The notes below the pieces were generated by a model. It saw only the letters and a list, made by a program, of their open reading frames with translations. It searched no databases and was not told the DNA's origin. A DNA stretch of 52,489 nt from Nocardioides sp. Root140 (GTDB taxonomy: Bacteria; Actinomycetota; Actinomycetes; Propionibacteriales; Nocardioidaceae): NCBI RefSeq assembly GCF_001426745.1, contig NZ_LMFI01000013.1:1-52489 (forward strand). The letters are read 5' to 3'. A program made the position numbers and the translations under genes. This document shows positions 39,523 to 46,637 of the stretch, piece after piece (the first letter of the stretch is position 1; each line of letters starts with the position of its first letter).

Positions 39523-40218
39523 ATGCCCGCAGGGCAGCACTCCCCGATCGACACGGTCGTGTTCGACCTCGACGGCACCCTGGTCGACTCCGTCTACCAG
39601 CACGTCGTGGCCTGGATGGGCGCCTTCAGGGACGTCGGGTTGCAGGTCAGCGGGAGCGACGTGCACCGCTGCATCGGCATGGGCGGCGATCGCCTGGTCG
39701 CGCAGGTTGCCGGCGAGGCCGCCGAGTGGGCCGTCGGAGACGACGTACGCCGGGCCCACGACAGCCACTTCCGCGACCTCATGTCGCAGGTGCACGAGAC
39801 ACGTGGCGCCTCGGACCTCCTGAGCCGCCTCGCCTCGACACACCGACTCGTGCTGGCCAGCTCCGGCAGCCAGGAGATCACCGAGGCACTGCTCTCCACC
39901 GTCGACGCCGCAGGATCCGTCACGGTGGTGCTGTCGGGAGCCGAGGTCGCTCACAGCAAGCCGGCACCGGACCTGATCCAGGCCGCGATGCAGGCCGTCG
40001 ACGCGGAGCGCGCGATCGTGGTCGGCGACTCCGTCTGGGACGCACAGGCCGCCCAGGCGTGCGGAGTTCCGACCATCGGCCTGCTCTGCGGCGGCATCGA
40101 TGAAGCCTCGTTGCGGGGCGCCGGTGCGGGGTCCGTGTTCGCCCACCCCGCCGATCTCCTCGCGCAGTTGGGCCGGAGCCCGTTGTCGACCGGGCAGCCC
40201 GCGCTCAATGGTTCCTGA
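39523..40218 (+). CDS. HAD-superfamily hydrolase (phosphoglycolate phosphatase/beta-PGM-like)
   Basis: 231 aa. Motif I DTVVFDLDGTLVDSVYQHV (residues 10-28) carries the nucleophile and general-acid Asp, motif II is LVLASSGSQEI, motif III the Lys in VAHSKPAPDLI, and motif IV VVGDSVWDAQAA. A four-helix cap sits between motifs I and II, as in subfamily IA phosphatases. It may remove phosphate from a small sugar phosphate. Its 3' end overlaps the convergent Rho-N gene by 14 bp. Confidence 0.9.
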   Translation: MPAGQHSPIDTVVFDLDGTLVDSVYQHVVAWMGAFRDVGLQVSGSDVHRCIGMGGDRLVAQVAGEAAEWAVGDDVRRAHDSHFRDLMSQVHETRGASDLLSRLASTHRLVLASSGSQEITEALLSTVDAAGSVTVVLSGAEVAHSKPAPDLIQAAMQAVDAERAIVVGDSVWDAQAAQACGVPTIGLLCGGIDEASLRGAGAGSVFAHPADLLAQLGRSPLSTGQPALNGS

Positions 40219-40474
40219 GGGCCTTGATCAGCTCGCTCTTGTTCATCTTCGACCGGCCGTCGATACCGATCTCCTTCGCCCGGGAGCGCAGGTCGGCGAC
40301 CGTCCAGTCGTCGTACGACCCGGACTCCCCACCCTTGCGCCCGACCTTGGAGCGAGAGCTGGCGGCCGCCTTGTTCGCGATCCGGGCCGACTTCTCCTTG
40401 CTCGCCCCCTCGTCGCGCAGCTCCTCGTAGAGCTCTGGGTCCTTGACGCTGGGACCAGGCTTGCGCTTCGGCAT
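40205..40474 (-). CDS. Small Rho-N/SAP-like domain protein (DUF7218-like)
   Basis: 89 aa. The N-terminus MPKRKPGPSVKDPELYEELR is followed by EGASKEKSARIANKAAASSR, and the C-terminal helix-extended-helix YDDWTVADLRSRAKEIGIDG plus MNKSELIKALRNH is a Rho-N/SAP-type nucleic-acid-binding fold. Proteins of this shape are common stress genes in actinobacteria. It starts at the ATG at 40474 behind GAAAGGAAG. A GGGTAC promoter lies 40 bp upstream. Confidence 0.88.
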   Translation of the reverse strand: MPKRKPGPSVKDPELYEELRDEGASKEKSARIANKAAASSRSKVGRKGGESGSYDDWTVADLRSRAKEIGIDGRSKMNKSELIKALRNH

Positions 40475-40513
40475 CGCGTCCACTTCCTTTCGTCTCACGG
40501 TGTCCGACGGGCG

Positions 40514-40538
40514 GTACCCACGTGCGGATCCCTCAGAC
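40514..40538 (-). promoter_or_regulatory. SigB-type promoter, Rho-N small protein gene
   Basis: Minus-strand GTCTGA (40533-40538), 13-bp spacer, GGGTAC (40514-40519). It has a perfect -10 and the same spacing as the dps promoter. Confidence 0.65.
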
Positions 40539-40587
40539 CGGCAGGGCATCGATCCGGCCGGCACCCCTGACGCACGGGTGCCGCCAC

Positions 40588-41331
40588 TCAGGACTCCTGG
40601 GCGACATCCTTGTAGCTGGCCGGCAACCCGCCCTGCTCGATCACCAGGGCTGCCACGTCGCGCAACTTCACGTTCGCGTGGCTGGAGTAGCGCTGAAGGG
40701 TCTCGAAGGCCTGCTCCTGGTCGAGCCCGTACCGCTGCAGCAGGACTCCCTGTGCCACCCCGATCTCGTGCCGCCGTTCCACTGCCTCGCCCAGCGTCGT
40801 CACCAGGTGGGAGGTCGCCAGGGCGTTGCCCGCGTGTACGCCGTACACGATGAGGCGCTGCAGGTCCTCCTCGGTGAACGTGTCGACCTTGGTCGCATAG
40901 AGGTTGATGGCGCCGAGCGGGTCGCGGTCGGGGTCGATGGCCGCCGCGGAGAGCTGCACGCTGATCAACGAGTGCACGCCCAGGTCCGCCACTTTGGGTC
41001 CCCACAGCGGGAAGCGCTGGTCATCGCTGGTCGAGAGGATCAGGTAGGGCTCGTCCTCGAGGGCCGACGCGATGCAGGGGCCTTCCTCGAACTCGTACTG
41101 CAGCTCGTCGCAGCGGAGGGCGATCTCGTCGGTGTGCGCCAGTGTCTCGAGCCGGCCCCGGCGTCGCCGCACCGTGATCGCGCTGAAGGCCGCCGCCGGA
41201 ACGACCTCCAACGATAGGTCGCAGATGCGCTGCAGGGTGCCTGTCACGTCATGGTCGGACATCAGGGCCTTGCTGAGCTCTGCGAAATAGGGTCCGGTGT
41301 CGTTCCCGCCGGCAGTCGATTGGTCAGGCAT
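40588..41331 (-). CDS. GAF-ANTAR RNA-binding antitermination regulator
   Basis: 247 aa. A GAF domain covers about residues 20-165 (VVPAAAFSAITVRRRRGRLE, EFEEGPCIASALEDE, LGVHSLISVQL, DPLGAINLYATKVDTF). The ANTAR domain (about 175-235) has the RNA-binding helices ERRHEIGVAQGVLLQRYGLD and AFETLQRYSSHANVKLRDVA. ANTAR proteins bind paired hexaloop hairpins and prevent termination. No SigB-type promoter was found before it. Its upstream neighbour is a short frame-shifted ORF. Confidence 0.93.
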   Translation of the reverse strand: MPDQSTAGGNDTGPYFAELSKALMSDHDVTGTLQRICDLSLEVVPAAAFSAITVRRRRGRLETLAHTDEIALRCDELQYEFEEGPCIASALEDEPYLILSTSDDQRFPLWGPKVADLGVHSLISVQLSAAAIDPDRDPLGAINLYATKVDTFTEEDLQRLIVYGVHAGNALATSHLVTTLGEAVERRHEIGVAQGVLLQRYGLDQEQAFETLQRYSSHANVKLRDVAALVIEQGGLPASYKDVAQES

Positions 41332-41358
41332 GGCCTGAGACTACTGCTCGCTCCCGCA

Positions 41359-41479
41359 TCACGCCCGGCGTTCGTGACTGCGGAGTCCGGGCAGGGCGTC
41401 CGAGCCGAACATGTCGATCATCTCCGTCCGGCGCGGGGCCCTTGTCGGCGACGTGGACCTGCCCGGAGCGGGTCGCCAT
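41359..41479 (-). pseudogene. Short ORF with an apparent single-base frameshift
   Basis: An ATG at 41479 lies 1 nt after the PfpI-like gene stop and opens MATRSGQVHVADKGPAP with strongly G/C-ending codons. From near 41430 the coding pattern moves to the next frame, which continues as RTEMIDMFGSDALPGLRSHE and stops at 41359. Joining the two gives a natural protein of about 41 aa; the single-base excess is in the CGCGCCGG stretch. It could be a pseudogene, a sequencing error or programmed frameshifting. The unshifted frame is a 51-aa ORF with unremarkable codon use. Confidence 0.4.
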
Positions 41480-41480
41480 C

Positions 41481-42038
41481 TCAGGCCGACCCGAGCTGAT
41501 CGAGGAGGGCCTTGTTGAAGGCCGGCAGGTCGTCGGGCTTGCGGCTGGTGACCAGGTTGCCGTCGACCACGACCTCCTCGTCGACCCACTCGCCACCGGC
41601 GTTGCGGACATCTGTCTGGAGGCTCGGCCATGAGGTGAGCCGTCGTCCCTTCAGGCCACCTGTCTCCACCAGGGTCCAGATGGCGTGGCAGATCGCGGCC
41701 ACCGGTTTACCTGCCTCGAGGAAGGACCGGACGAACTCGACCGACGTCTCGTCGGTGCGCAGCTGGTCGCCGTTCGCCACACCGCCGGGCAGTACGACGG
41801 CGGCGTAAGCCCCCGGGTCGGCGTCACCGACCTTCTGGTCCACCGTGAAGCTGTCGGCGGGATCGAGGTGGTGGTAGGCCTGCACGTCCCCCGACTCGGG
41901 TGAGATCAGCACGGGCCGCCACCCGGCGGCCGCCAGGGCCTCCCACGGCTCGGTGAGCTCGGCCTGCTCGATGCCCTCGGCGCCGACCAGGACGGCGACC
42001 TTCGTCGTGCTCGATTCGTTGGTCATCGTGTGAGTCAT
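41481..42038 (-). CDS. PfpI/DJ-1-family protein (YhbO-like)
   Basis: 185 aa class I glutamine-amidotransferase-like fold. VAVLVGAEGIEQAELTEPWEAL at the start, the nucleophile elbow AAICHAIWTLVE with the catalytic Cys-His, and VVLPGGVANGDQLRTD match the PfpI/YhbO/YraA subgroup. Such proteins act as deglycases or chaperones against carbonyl stress, or as proteases. Together with the Dps gene it shares a 92-bp divergent region with back-to-back stress-type promoters. Confidence 0.9.
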   Translation of the reverse strand: MTHTMTNESSTTKVAVLVGAEGIEQAELTEPWEALAAAGWRPVLISPESGDVQAYHHLDPADSFTVDQKVGDADPGAYAAVVLPGGVANGDQLRTDETSVEFVRSFLEAGKPVAAICHAIWTLVETGGLKGRRLTSWPSLQTDVRNAGGEWVDEEVVVDGNLVTSRKPDDLPAFNKALLDQLGSA

Positions 42039-42064
42039 CCCTTCCGTCGATGTCGGCGACCCCG

Positions 42065-42089
42065 GTACCCCGCACCGCGTACGGCAGTC
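42065..42089 (-). promoter_or_regulatory. SigB-type promoter, PfpI-like gene
   Basis: Minus-strand GACTGC (42084-42089), 13-bp spacer, GGGTAC (42065-42070), 27 bp before the ATG at 42038. The -35 is one of the weaker matches but still fits GNNT. Confidence 0.55.
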
Positions 42090-42096
42090 GGTGCCC

Positions 42097-42121
42097 GTAT
42101 GAAGGAATCGGATGCGGGTAC
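42097..42121 (+). promoter_or_regulatory. SigB-type promoter, dps
   Basis: Plus-strand GTATGA (42097-42102), 13-bp spacer, GGGTAC (42116-42121). The ATG of dps at 42131 is only 9 bp further on, so transcription should start at or within a few bases of the start codon, giving a leaderless mRNA. Confidence 0.7.
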
Positions 42122-42130
42122 TGCCCGGGC

Positions 42131-42688
42131 ATGGCTACCGACACGGCGCTGCACTACACGGTTCCCGGTCTCGAGGAGGGCGCGGCCCAGAAGATCATCG
42201 ACCTGCTGCAGTCACGACTTCATGCCGCCAACGACCTCCAGCTCACCCTCAAGCACGTGCACTGGAACGTCGTGGGGCCGCACTTCATCGCCGTCCACGA
42301 GATGATCGACCCGCAGGTCGACGCCGTGCGCGCGATGGCCGACACCCTCGCCGAGCGCATCGCGACGTTGGGTGGCGCACCGCGCGGCACCCCGGGTGCC
42401 CTCGTCAAGGAACGCGCGTGGGACGACTACAGCATCGGCCGGGCCACGACCCAGGAGCACCTCGCCGCCCTCGACATCACGTATCGAGGCGTGATCACCT
42501 CCTACCGGGAGGCCATCAAGGCCCTGGACGATCTCGACCTGGTGACCCAGGACGTGCTGATCGGGCAGGTCGAGCAGCTCGAGCTCTTCCACTGGTTCGT
42601 CCGCGCCCACCTGGAGGACCAGGGCGGGAAGCTGCAGACCGAGGGCGCCACGACCGAGGCTGGCGCGGCTCGTGACGCCAGCGGCTGA
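42131..42688 (+). CDS. dps: Dps-family DNA-binding ferritin-like protein
   Basis: 185 aa. A four-helix ferritin-like fold with the ferroxidase motif LKHVHWNVVGPHFIAVHEMID (His, Asp and Glu ligands), LAERIATLGGAPRGTPGALV and a final helix with ELFHWFVRAHLED. Dps stores iron, quenches peroxide and compacts DNA under stress. The C-terminal tail after LQTEGATTEAGAARDASG is short and not strongly basic. The start at 42131 has no ribosome-binding site and lies just after the -10 element. Confidence 0.95.
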   Translation: MATDTALHYTVPGLEEGAAQKIIDLLQSRLHAANDLQLTLKHVHWNVVGPHFIAVHEMIDPQVDAVRAMADTLAERIATLGGAPRGTPGALVKERAWDDYSIGRATTQEHLAALDITYRGVITSYREAIKALDDLDLVTQDVLIGQVEQLELFHWFVRAHLEDQGGKLQTEGATTEAGAARDASG

Positions 42689-43169
42689 GCCGAAGGGCCG
42701 CGACGAGTCCACCGAGGAGCGCGCGGACCGCAACTGGGACGACCTGCTGCAGGAGTTCCGGGTGCTGCAGACCGGCGTACAGATCCTCGGCGGCTTCCTG
42801 TTGACGCTGCCGTTCCAGTCGGCGTTCTCCGACCTGGATGACTTCCAGCGGCACCTCTACCTGGTGCTGGTGCTGCTCGCGGCCACCACCACGACACTCC
42901 TGCTTTCACCGATCGCCCTTCACCGCCGGGTCTTCCGGTGGCAACGCAAGCAGCGCCTCGTCATGGCCGGACACCGCCTGGCGCAGGTCGTGATGTTCCT
43001 CATCGGCCTGCTCGTCACCGGTCTCGCGGTGTTCGTCTTCGACGTCGTCGTCGATCGACAGGCAGCCACGGTCGTCGGCCTTGCCATGGTGGTGCTCGTG
43101 ACCGTCGCCCTGGTCGTGATTCCGCGTCTGGCCGGTGGCCGGGCACCCGAGCACCCGGAGTCGCCCTGA
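42672..43169 (+). CDS. DUF6328-like membrane protein
   Basis: 165 aa. After an acidic N-terminus (DESTEERADRNWDDLLQEFR) there are four hydrophobic segments: VQILGGFLLTLPFQSAF, YLVLVLLAATTTTLLLSPIA, LAQVVMFLIGLLVTGLAVFV and AATVVGLAMVVLVTVALVVI. This matches the actinobacterial DUF6328 family; function unknown. The GTG at 42672 lies inside dps, overlapping its 3' end by 17 nt, so it is translationally coupled and probably part of the same stress transcript. Confidence 0.85.
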   Translation: MTPAAEPKGRDESTEERADRNWDDLLQEFRVLQTGVQILGGFLLTLPFQSAFSDLDDFQRHLYLVLVLLAATTTTLLLSPIALHRRVFRWQRKQRLVMAGHRLAQVVMFLIGLLVTGLAVFVFDVVVDRQAATVVGLAMVVLVTVALVVIPRLAGGRAPEHPESP

Positions 43170-43174
43170 GCCCG

Positions 43175-44098
43175 TCAGGACCGTGAGCTGGTCGCCCAGT
43201 CGACGAGGTCGCGGGCCGGGCCCGCCGGCGGTCGCGCGCCGCCCTTCCACACGGCGTGCAGCGGCCGTGGCAGCTCCAGCCCGCTGATGGCGATCCGGAC
43301 CAGCCGCCCCGCAGCCAGGTCGTCGTGGACGGCGTGGACGCTGAGCGCGGCAGGCGCCGCACCCGCGGCCACGGCCGCACGCACGGCCGCCGTGCTGGAG
43401 AACTCGAGTGCCGGGTCGACCGTGGCCAGGTGCGCCAGGGCCCGTTCGAGCACGGTGCGCGTGCCGGAGCCGGCCTCGCGCACCACCAGGGGCGTGGCCG
43501 CCAGGGTGTGCACGCTGACCCGTCGGCTCGGTCGCTGCGCCCACGGATGACTCGGCGCCACCACCACGACGAGCTCGTCGACCGCCACCACCTGGCGTCG
43601 CAGGCCGGCAGGCGCCTCGGGACCCTCGACGAACCCGAGCTCGGCCTCGCCGGCCCTGACCAGCTCGGCGACGTGATCGCTGTTGGTGGCGGTCAGTGTG
43701 AACTCGGTCGTCGCCACTCCGGAGCGCTGCTGCGCCGTGCGTACGCCGACCAGCCATGAGGGCAGCAGGTATTCCGCGATGGTCAGGCTGGCCGCGATGC
43801 CGAGCGGCCCGCGTCGGTCCTGGCGCAGGGCGGTGATGCCGGCGTCGAGCTGTTCGGCGGCGTCCAGCACCCGGCTCGCCCACTGCACGACGAGCTCCCC
43901 CGTCGGGGTGAGCTCGGACCCGCGCCGTGTGCGGGCCAGGAGCGTGGCACCGACCAACGACTCCATCGTGCGCACCCGTGAGGACGCGGCCTGCTGGCTG
44001 ATGCCGAGCTCAACGGCGGCGGCGCTCAGGCTGGCGGTGCGGGCCACCACGACCAGCAGTTCGAGGGCGCGCAGCTCGGGCATGTGCGGGCTCAACAT
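43175..44098 (-). CDS. LysR-family transcriptional regulator
   Basis: 307 aa. N-terminal HTH (residues about 6-65): ALELLVVVARTASLSAAAVE, GISQQAASSRVRTMESLVG, LLARTRRGSELTPTGELV. The periplasmic-binding-like effector domain begins near residue 95 (GPLGIAASLTIAEYLLPSWL) and contains LGFVEGPEAP and VREAGSGTRTVLERAL, resembling CbbR/CysB-like regulators. It is divergent from the ferredoxin-NADP reductase gene and abuts the convergent DUF6328 gene (5 bp). Confidence 0.92.
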   Translation of the reverse strand: MLSPHMPELRALELLVVVARTASLSAAAVELGISQQAASSRVRTMESLVGATLLARTRRGSELTPTGELVVQWASRVLDAAEQLDAGITALRQDRRGPLGIAASLTIAEYLLPSWLVGVRTAQQRSGVATTEFTLTATNSDHVAELVRAGEAELGFVEGPEAPAGLRRQVVAVDELVVVVAPSHPWAQRPSRRVSVHTLAATPLVVREAGSGTRTVLERALAHLATVDPALEFSSTAAVRAAVAAGAAPAALSVHAVHDDLAAGRLVRIAISGLELPRPLHAVWKGGARPPAGPARDLVDWATSSRS

Positions 44099-44110
44099 GG
44101 TCACAAGCCT

Positions 44111-44130
44111 ACGTTGTGACCCCACAACGT
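44111..44130. promoter_or_regulatory. Perfect palindrome between LysR and FNR genes
   Basis: ACGTTGTG (44111-44118) and CACAACGT (44123-44130) are exact inverted arms with a 4-nt centre, 12 bp from the LysR start. It has the T-N11-A form expected of LysR operators and is the best candidate for autoregulation and control of the divergent reductase. Confidence 0.65.
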
Positions 44131-44173
44131 GGACGTCGTTCCGCGGAGCGGACACGCCACCCAGACTGGTCTC

Positions 44174-45502
44174 ATGACCCTTCGTGTAGCCATCATCGGC
44201 GGCGGCCCGGCCGGCATCTATGCCGCCGACCTGCTGACCAAGTCCGGGACCGACGTGAGCGTCGACGTGCTCGAACGGCTGCCTGCCCCGTTCGGCCTGG
44301 TCCGCTACGGCGTGGCCCCGGACCACCCGCGCATCAAGGAGATCGTCAAGGCGCTCCAGCGGGTGCTGTCCAAGCCCGAGGTCCGGTTCCTGGGCAACGT
44401 GACCTACGGCGTCGACTGCAAGCTCGACGACCTGCGTGCGTTCTACGACGCCGTCGTCATCGCCACGGGCGCGATGTCCGACCGCGACCTCGGCATCCCC
44501 GGCGAAGAGCTCCCGGGCTCCTACGGCGCAGCCGACTTCGTCTCCTGGTACGACGGCCACCCCGACGTGCCCCGCGACTGGCCTCTCGAGGCGCGCCACG
44601 TCGCCGTCGTCGGTGCCGGGAACGTCGCCCTCGACGTCGCCCGGGTGCTGGCCAAGACGGGCGAAGAGATGCTCGCCACCGACGTTCCGGCCAACGTCCA
44701 CGCGGGCCTCGTGGCCAAGCAGGCGACCGACGTGCACGTCTTCGCGCGACGCGGTCCGGCGTACGCCAAGTTCTCCCCGCTCGAGCTGCGCGAGCTGGCC
44801 CACTCCCCCAACGTCGACGTGGTCGTGCATGCCGAGGGCTTCGAGGTCGACGACGCGAGCATGGAGCACATCGCCGCGAACAAGCAGGCGAAGATGGTGC
44901 TGAACACGCTGTCCAACTGGGTCGGTCGCGATCCCGGCGACAAGCCGCACCGCATCCACCTGCACTTCCTCGAGCAGCCGGTGGAGATCCTCGGCGAGGA
45001 GTCCGTGACCGGCTTCCGCACCGAGCGCACCCGCCTCGTCGGCGACGGCGGCGTCGAGGGCACCGGCGAGTTCACCGACTGGGACGTGCAGGCGGTCTAC
45101 CGTGCCGTCGGCTACCGCAGCACGCAGGTGGCCGACCTGCCCTTCGACACCCGGGCCGCGGTGATCCCGAACGACGAGGGTCGGGTCCTCGACCTCGACG
45201 GTGACCCGATCCCCGGCACCTACGTGACCGGCTGGATCAAGCGCGGTCCGGTCGGCCTGATCGGGCACACCAAGAGCGACGCCGCGCAGACCGTCGGTCA
45301 CCTGGTCGAGGAGACCACGGCCACCGCTCCCGAGCGCGACCCTGCTGCGGTCAACGCCTACTTCGCCGAGCGCGGCGTCGACGTCGTCGAGTTCGAGAAC
45401 TGGGAGCGGCTCGACGCCCACGAGATCGCCCTGGGCGAGGCCGAGGGCCGCACCCGGGTCAAGGTCGTCGAGCGCGAGGAGATGCTGCGCAGGGCTCGCT
45501 GA
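44174..45502 (+). CDS. Ferredoxin/adrenodoxin-type NADP+ reductase (FprA-like)
   Basis: 442 aa. The FAD motif VAIIGGGPAGIYAADLLTKS is followed by ERLPAPFGLVRYGVAPDHPR, characteristic of adrenodoxin-reductase-type enzymes. The NADPH motif is VAVVGAGNVALDVARVL, and the C-terminal FAD-binding GTYVTGWIKRGPVGLIGHTKSDA is typical. It moves electrons between NADPH and ferredoxin or P450 partners. The ATG at 44174 has CAGACT about 9 bp upstream and no ribosome-binding site, so a leaderless mRNA is likely. Confidence 0.94.
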   Translation: MTLRVAIIGGGPAGIYAADLLTKSGTDVSVDVLERLPAPFGLVRYGVAPDHPRIKEIVKALQRVLSKPEVRFLGNVTYGVDCKLDDLRAFYDAVVIATGAMSDRDLGIPGEELPGSYGAADFVSWYDGHPDVPRDWPLEARHVAVVGAGNVALDVARVLAKTGEEMLATDVPANVHAGLVAKQATDVHVFARRGPAYAKFSPLELRELAHSPNVDVVVHAEGFEVDDASMEHIAANKQAKMVLNTLSNWVGRDPGDKPHRIHLHFLEQPVEILGEESVTGFRTERTRLVGDGGVEGTGEFTDWDVQAVYRAVGYRSTQVADLPFDTRAAVIPNDEGRVLDLDGDPIPGTYVTGWIKRGPVGLIGHTKSDAAQTVGHLVEETTATAPERDPAAVNAYFAERGVDVVEFENWERLDAHEIALGEAEGRTRVKVVEREEMLRRAR

Positions 45503-45520
45503 GCGCAGCACCTCCCCCGG

Positions 45521-46582
45521 TCAGAGCTTGACGACCTTCGCGGTCGGGATCGGGTGCGAGTCGGCCTTGATCCAGCGCATCGCCCAGGTGCCCTCACGAT
45601 GTGAGTCGGTGTCGATCCAGTTGCCGTACCCGGGGTCCTTGGCTGCCACCACGATCGTCAGCGTGCCGTCGTCGTTGAGCTTCGCGGTGTGGTTGTTGAG
45701 GTAGATGTTCGCGCGGTTGTAGTCGAGTGACTCCACCCAGAAGTTCTGCAGGACGAAGTTGAAGTACTCGCAGTTCGGGACCTCGGTCTCGATCACCCAT
45801 GCCTCGTCCTCGGCCAGCTTCCAGTAGCCGTGCAGGTAGAAGATGGTCGGGTCACCGCCGGCATCCTGGAAGTAGTCCTGACCCCAGTCGAAGATCTCGT
45901 TGGCGCGGGGCTGGAACTTGCGGGACCACTCGAGGAAGGTCTCCGACATGCCCTTCACGACCTCGACGGCCTTGGTGAGACGCTCCCCCACCACGTCAGG
46001 GTCCAACGGCTTGAACTCCCCGTCAGGGTTGAGGCATTCGATGGACAGCTCACCGACGACCTCGTTGCGGCGGTCCTGGTGGGTCTGCCGGACCGAGATC
46101 AGGTTGCTGTCCGGTGACAACGGCAGCCAGGCGCCGTCCGCCGGTTCGTCCACGCTCGCGATGAACTCGAACCGGCCGTGCTCGTCGACCTCGACGTCGT
46201 GGATGTGCAGGTCGCCGGTCTGAAGCATGGTGCCGTCGATGTGGTAGCGGTTGACGCGTGAACCGAACGTGATCAACGGAACCGTGCCGCGGGTCCCGGT
46301 GACCCGGTAGCGGTAGCTGCCCGAGACGTTGGCCCGCATGTAGACGTTGTCGGGGTTGTCGGCACCGATCTTCGTCATCATGTTGGGGTTGGGCGCGGAG
46401 GTGAAGCTCGGCCACCGTGGATCGGTGAACTCGACGCTGTTGATCGTGCCGTACCGGAGCAGCCGACTCAGGTAGCGGACTCCCTCGGCCTGGGTCAGCG
46501 GGTCCTGGGGGACGATGTCGTCCTCCAGGATCTTCCCGACCTCGAGCAGATCTGCACAGAACTTCTCCCAGGTGGCGTTCAT
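45521..46582 (-). CDS. DUF1214-domain protein
   Basis: 353 aa. An alpha-helical N-terminal part (residues 1-50) leads to RANVSGSYRYRVTGTRGTVP, and the second half contains the DUF1214 blocks YLHGYWKLAEDEAWVIETEV, YFNFVLQNFWVESLDYNRAN and IYLNNHTAKLNDDGTLTIVV, ending with AAKDPGYGNWIDT and RWI. DUF1214 function is unknown; it is often found beside sulfotransferases and lipid or steroid genes in actinobacteria. It follows the sulfotransferase gene on the same strand by 55 bp and is the last gene of the cysD-cysNC unit. Confidence 0.85.
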   Translation of the reverse strand: MNATWEKFCADLLEVGKILEDDIVPQDPLTQAEGVRYLSRLLRYGTINSVEFTDPRWPSFTSAPNPNMMTKIGADNPDNVYMRANVSGSYRYRVTGTRGTVPLITFGSRVNRYHIDGTMLQTGDLHIHDVEVDEHGRFEFIASVDEPADGAWLPLSPDSNLISVRQTHQDRRNEVVGELSIECLNPDGEFKPLDPDVVGERLTKAVEVVKGMSETFLEWSRKFQPRANEIFDWGQDYFQDAGGDPTIFYLHGYWKLAEDEAWVIETEVPNCEYFNFVLQNFWVESLDYNRANIYLNNHTAKLNDDGTLTIVVAAKDPGYGNWIDTDSHREGTWAMRWIKADSHPIPTAKVVKL

Positions 46583-46637
46583 TCGAGTGTCCCTGTTCTG
46601 GTTGACGGTTCGTTTCTCGGACAGTGCCGGCGAAGGT

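Noticed and set aside
41332..41480. A 51-codon frame upstream of the GAF-ANTAR gene ending at its start codon
   Set aside because: Codon bias drops to random after about 41430, so the frame-changed reading is more probable than this continuous one.
43175..45511. A long minus-strand frame from the LysR gene through the reductase gene
   Set aside because: Upstream of 44098 it is antisense to the well-defined reductase, with Asp/Val/Gly-rich shadow composition.
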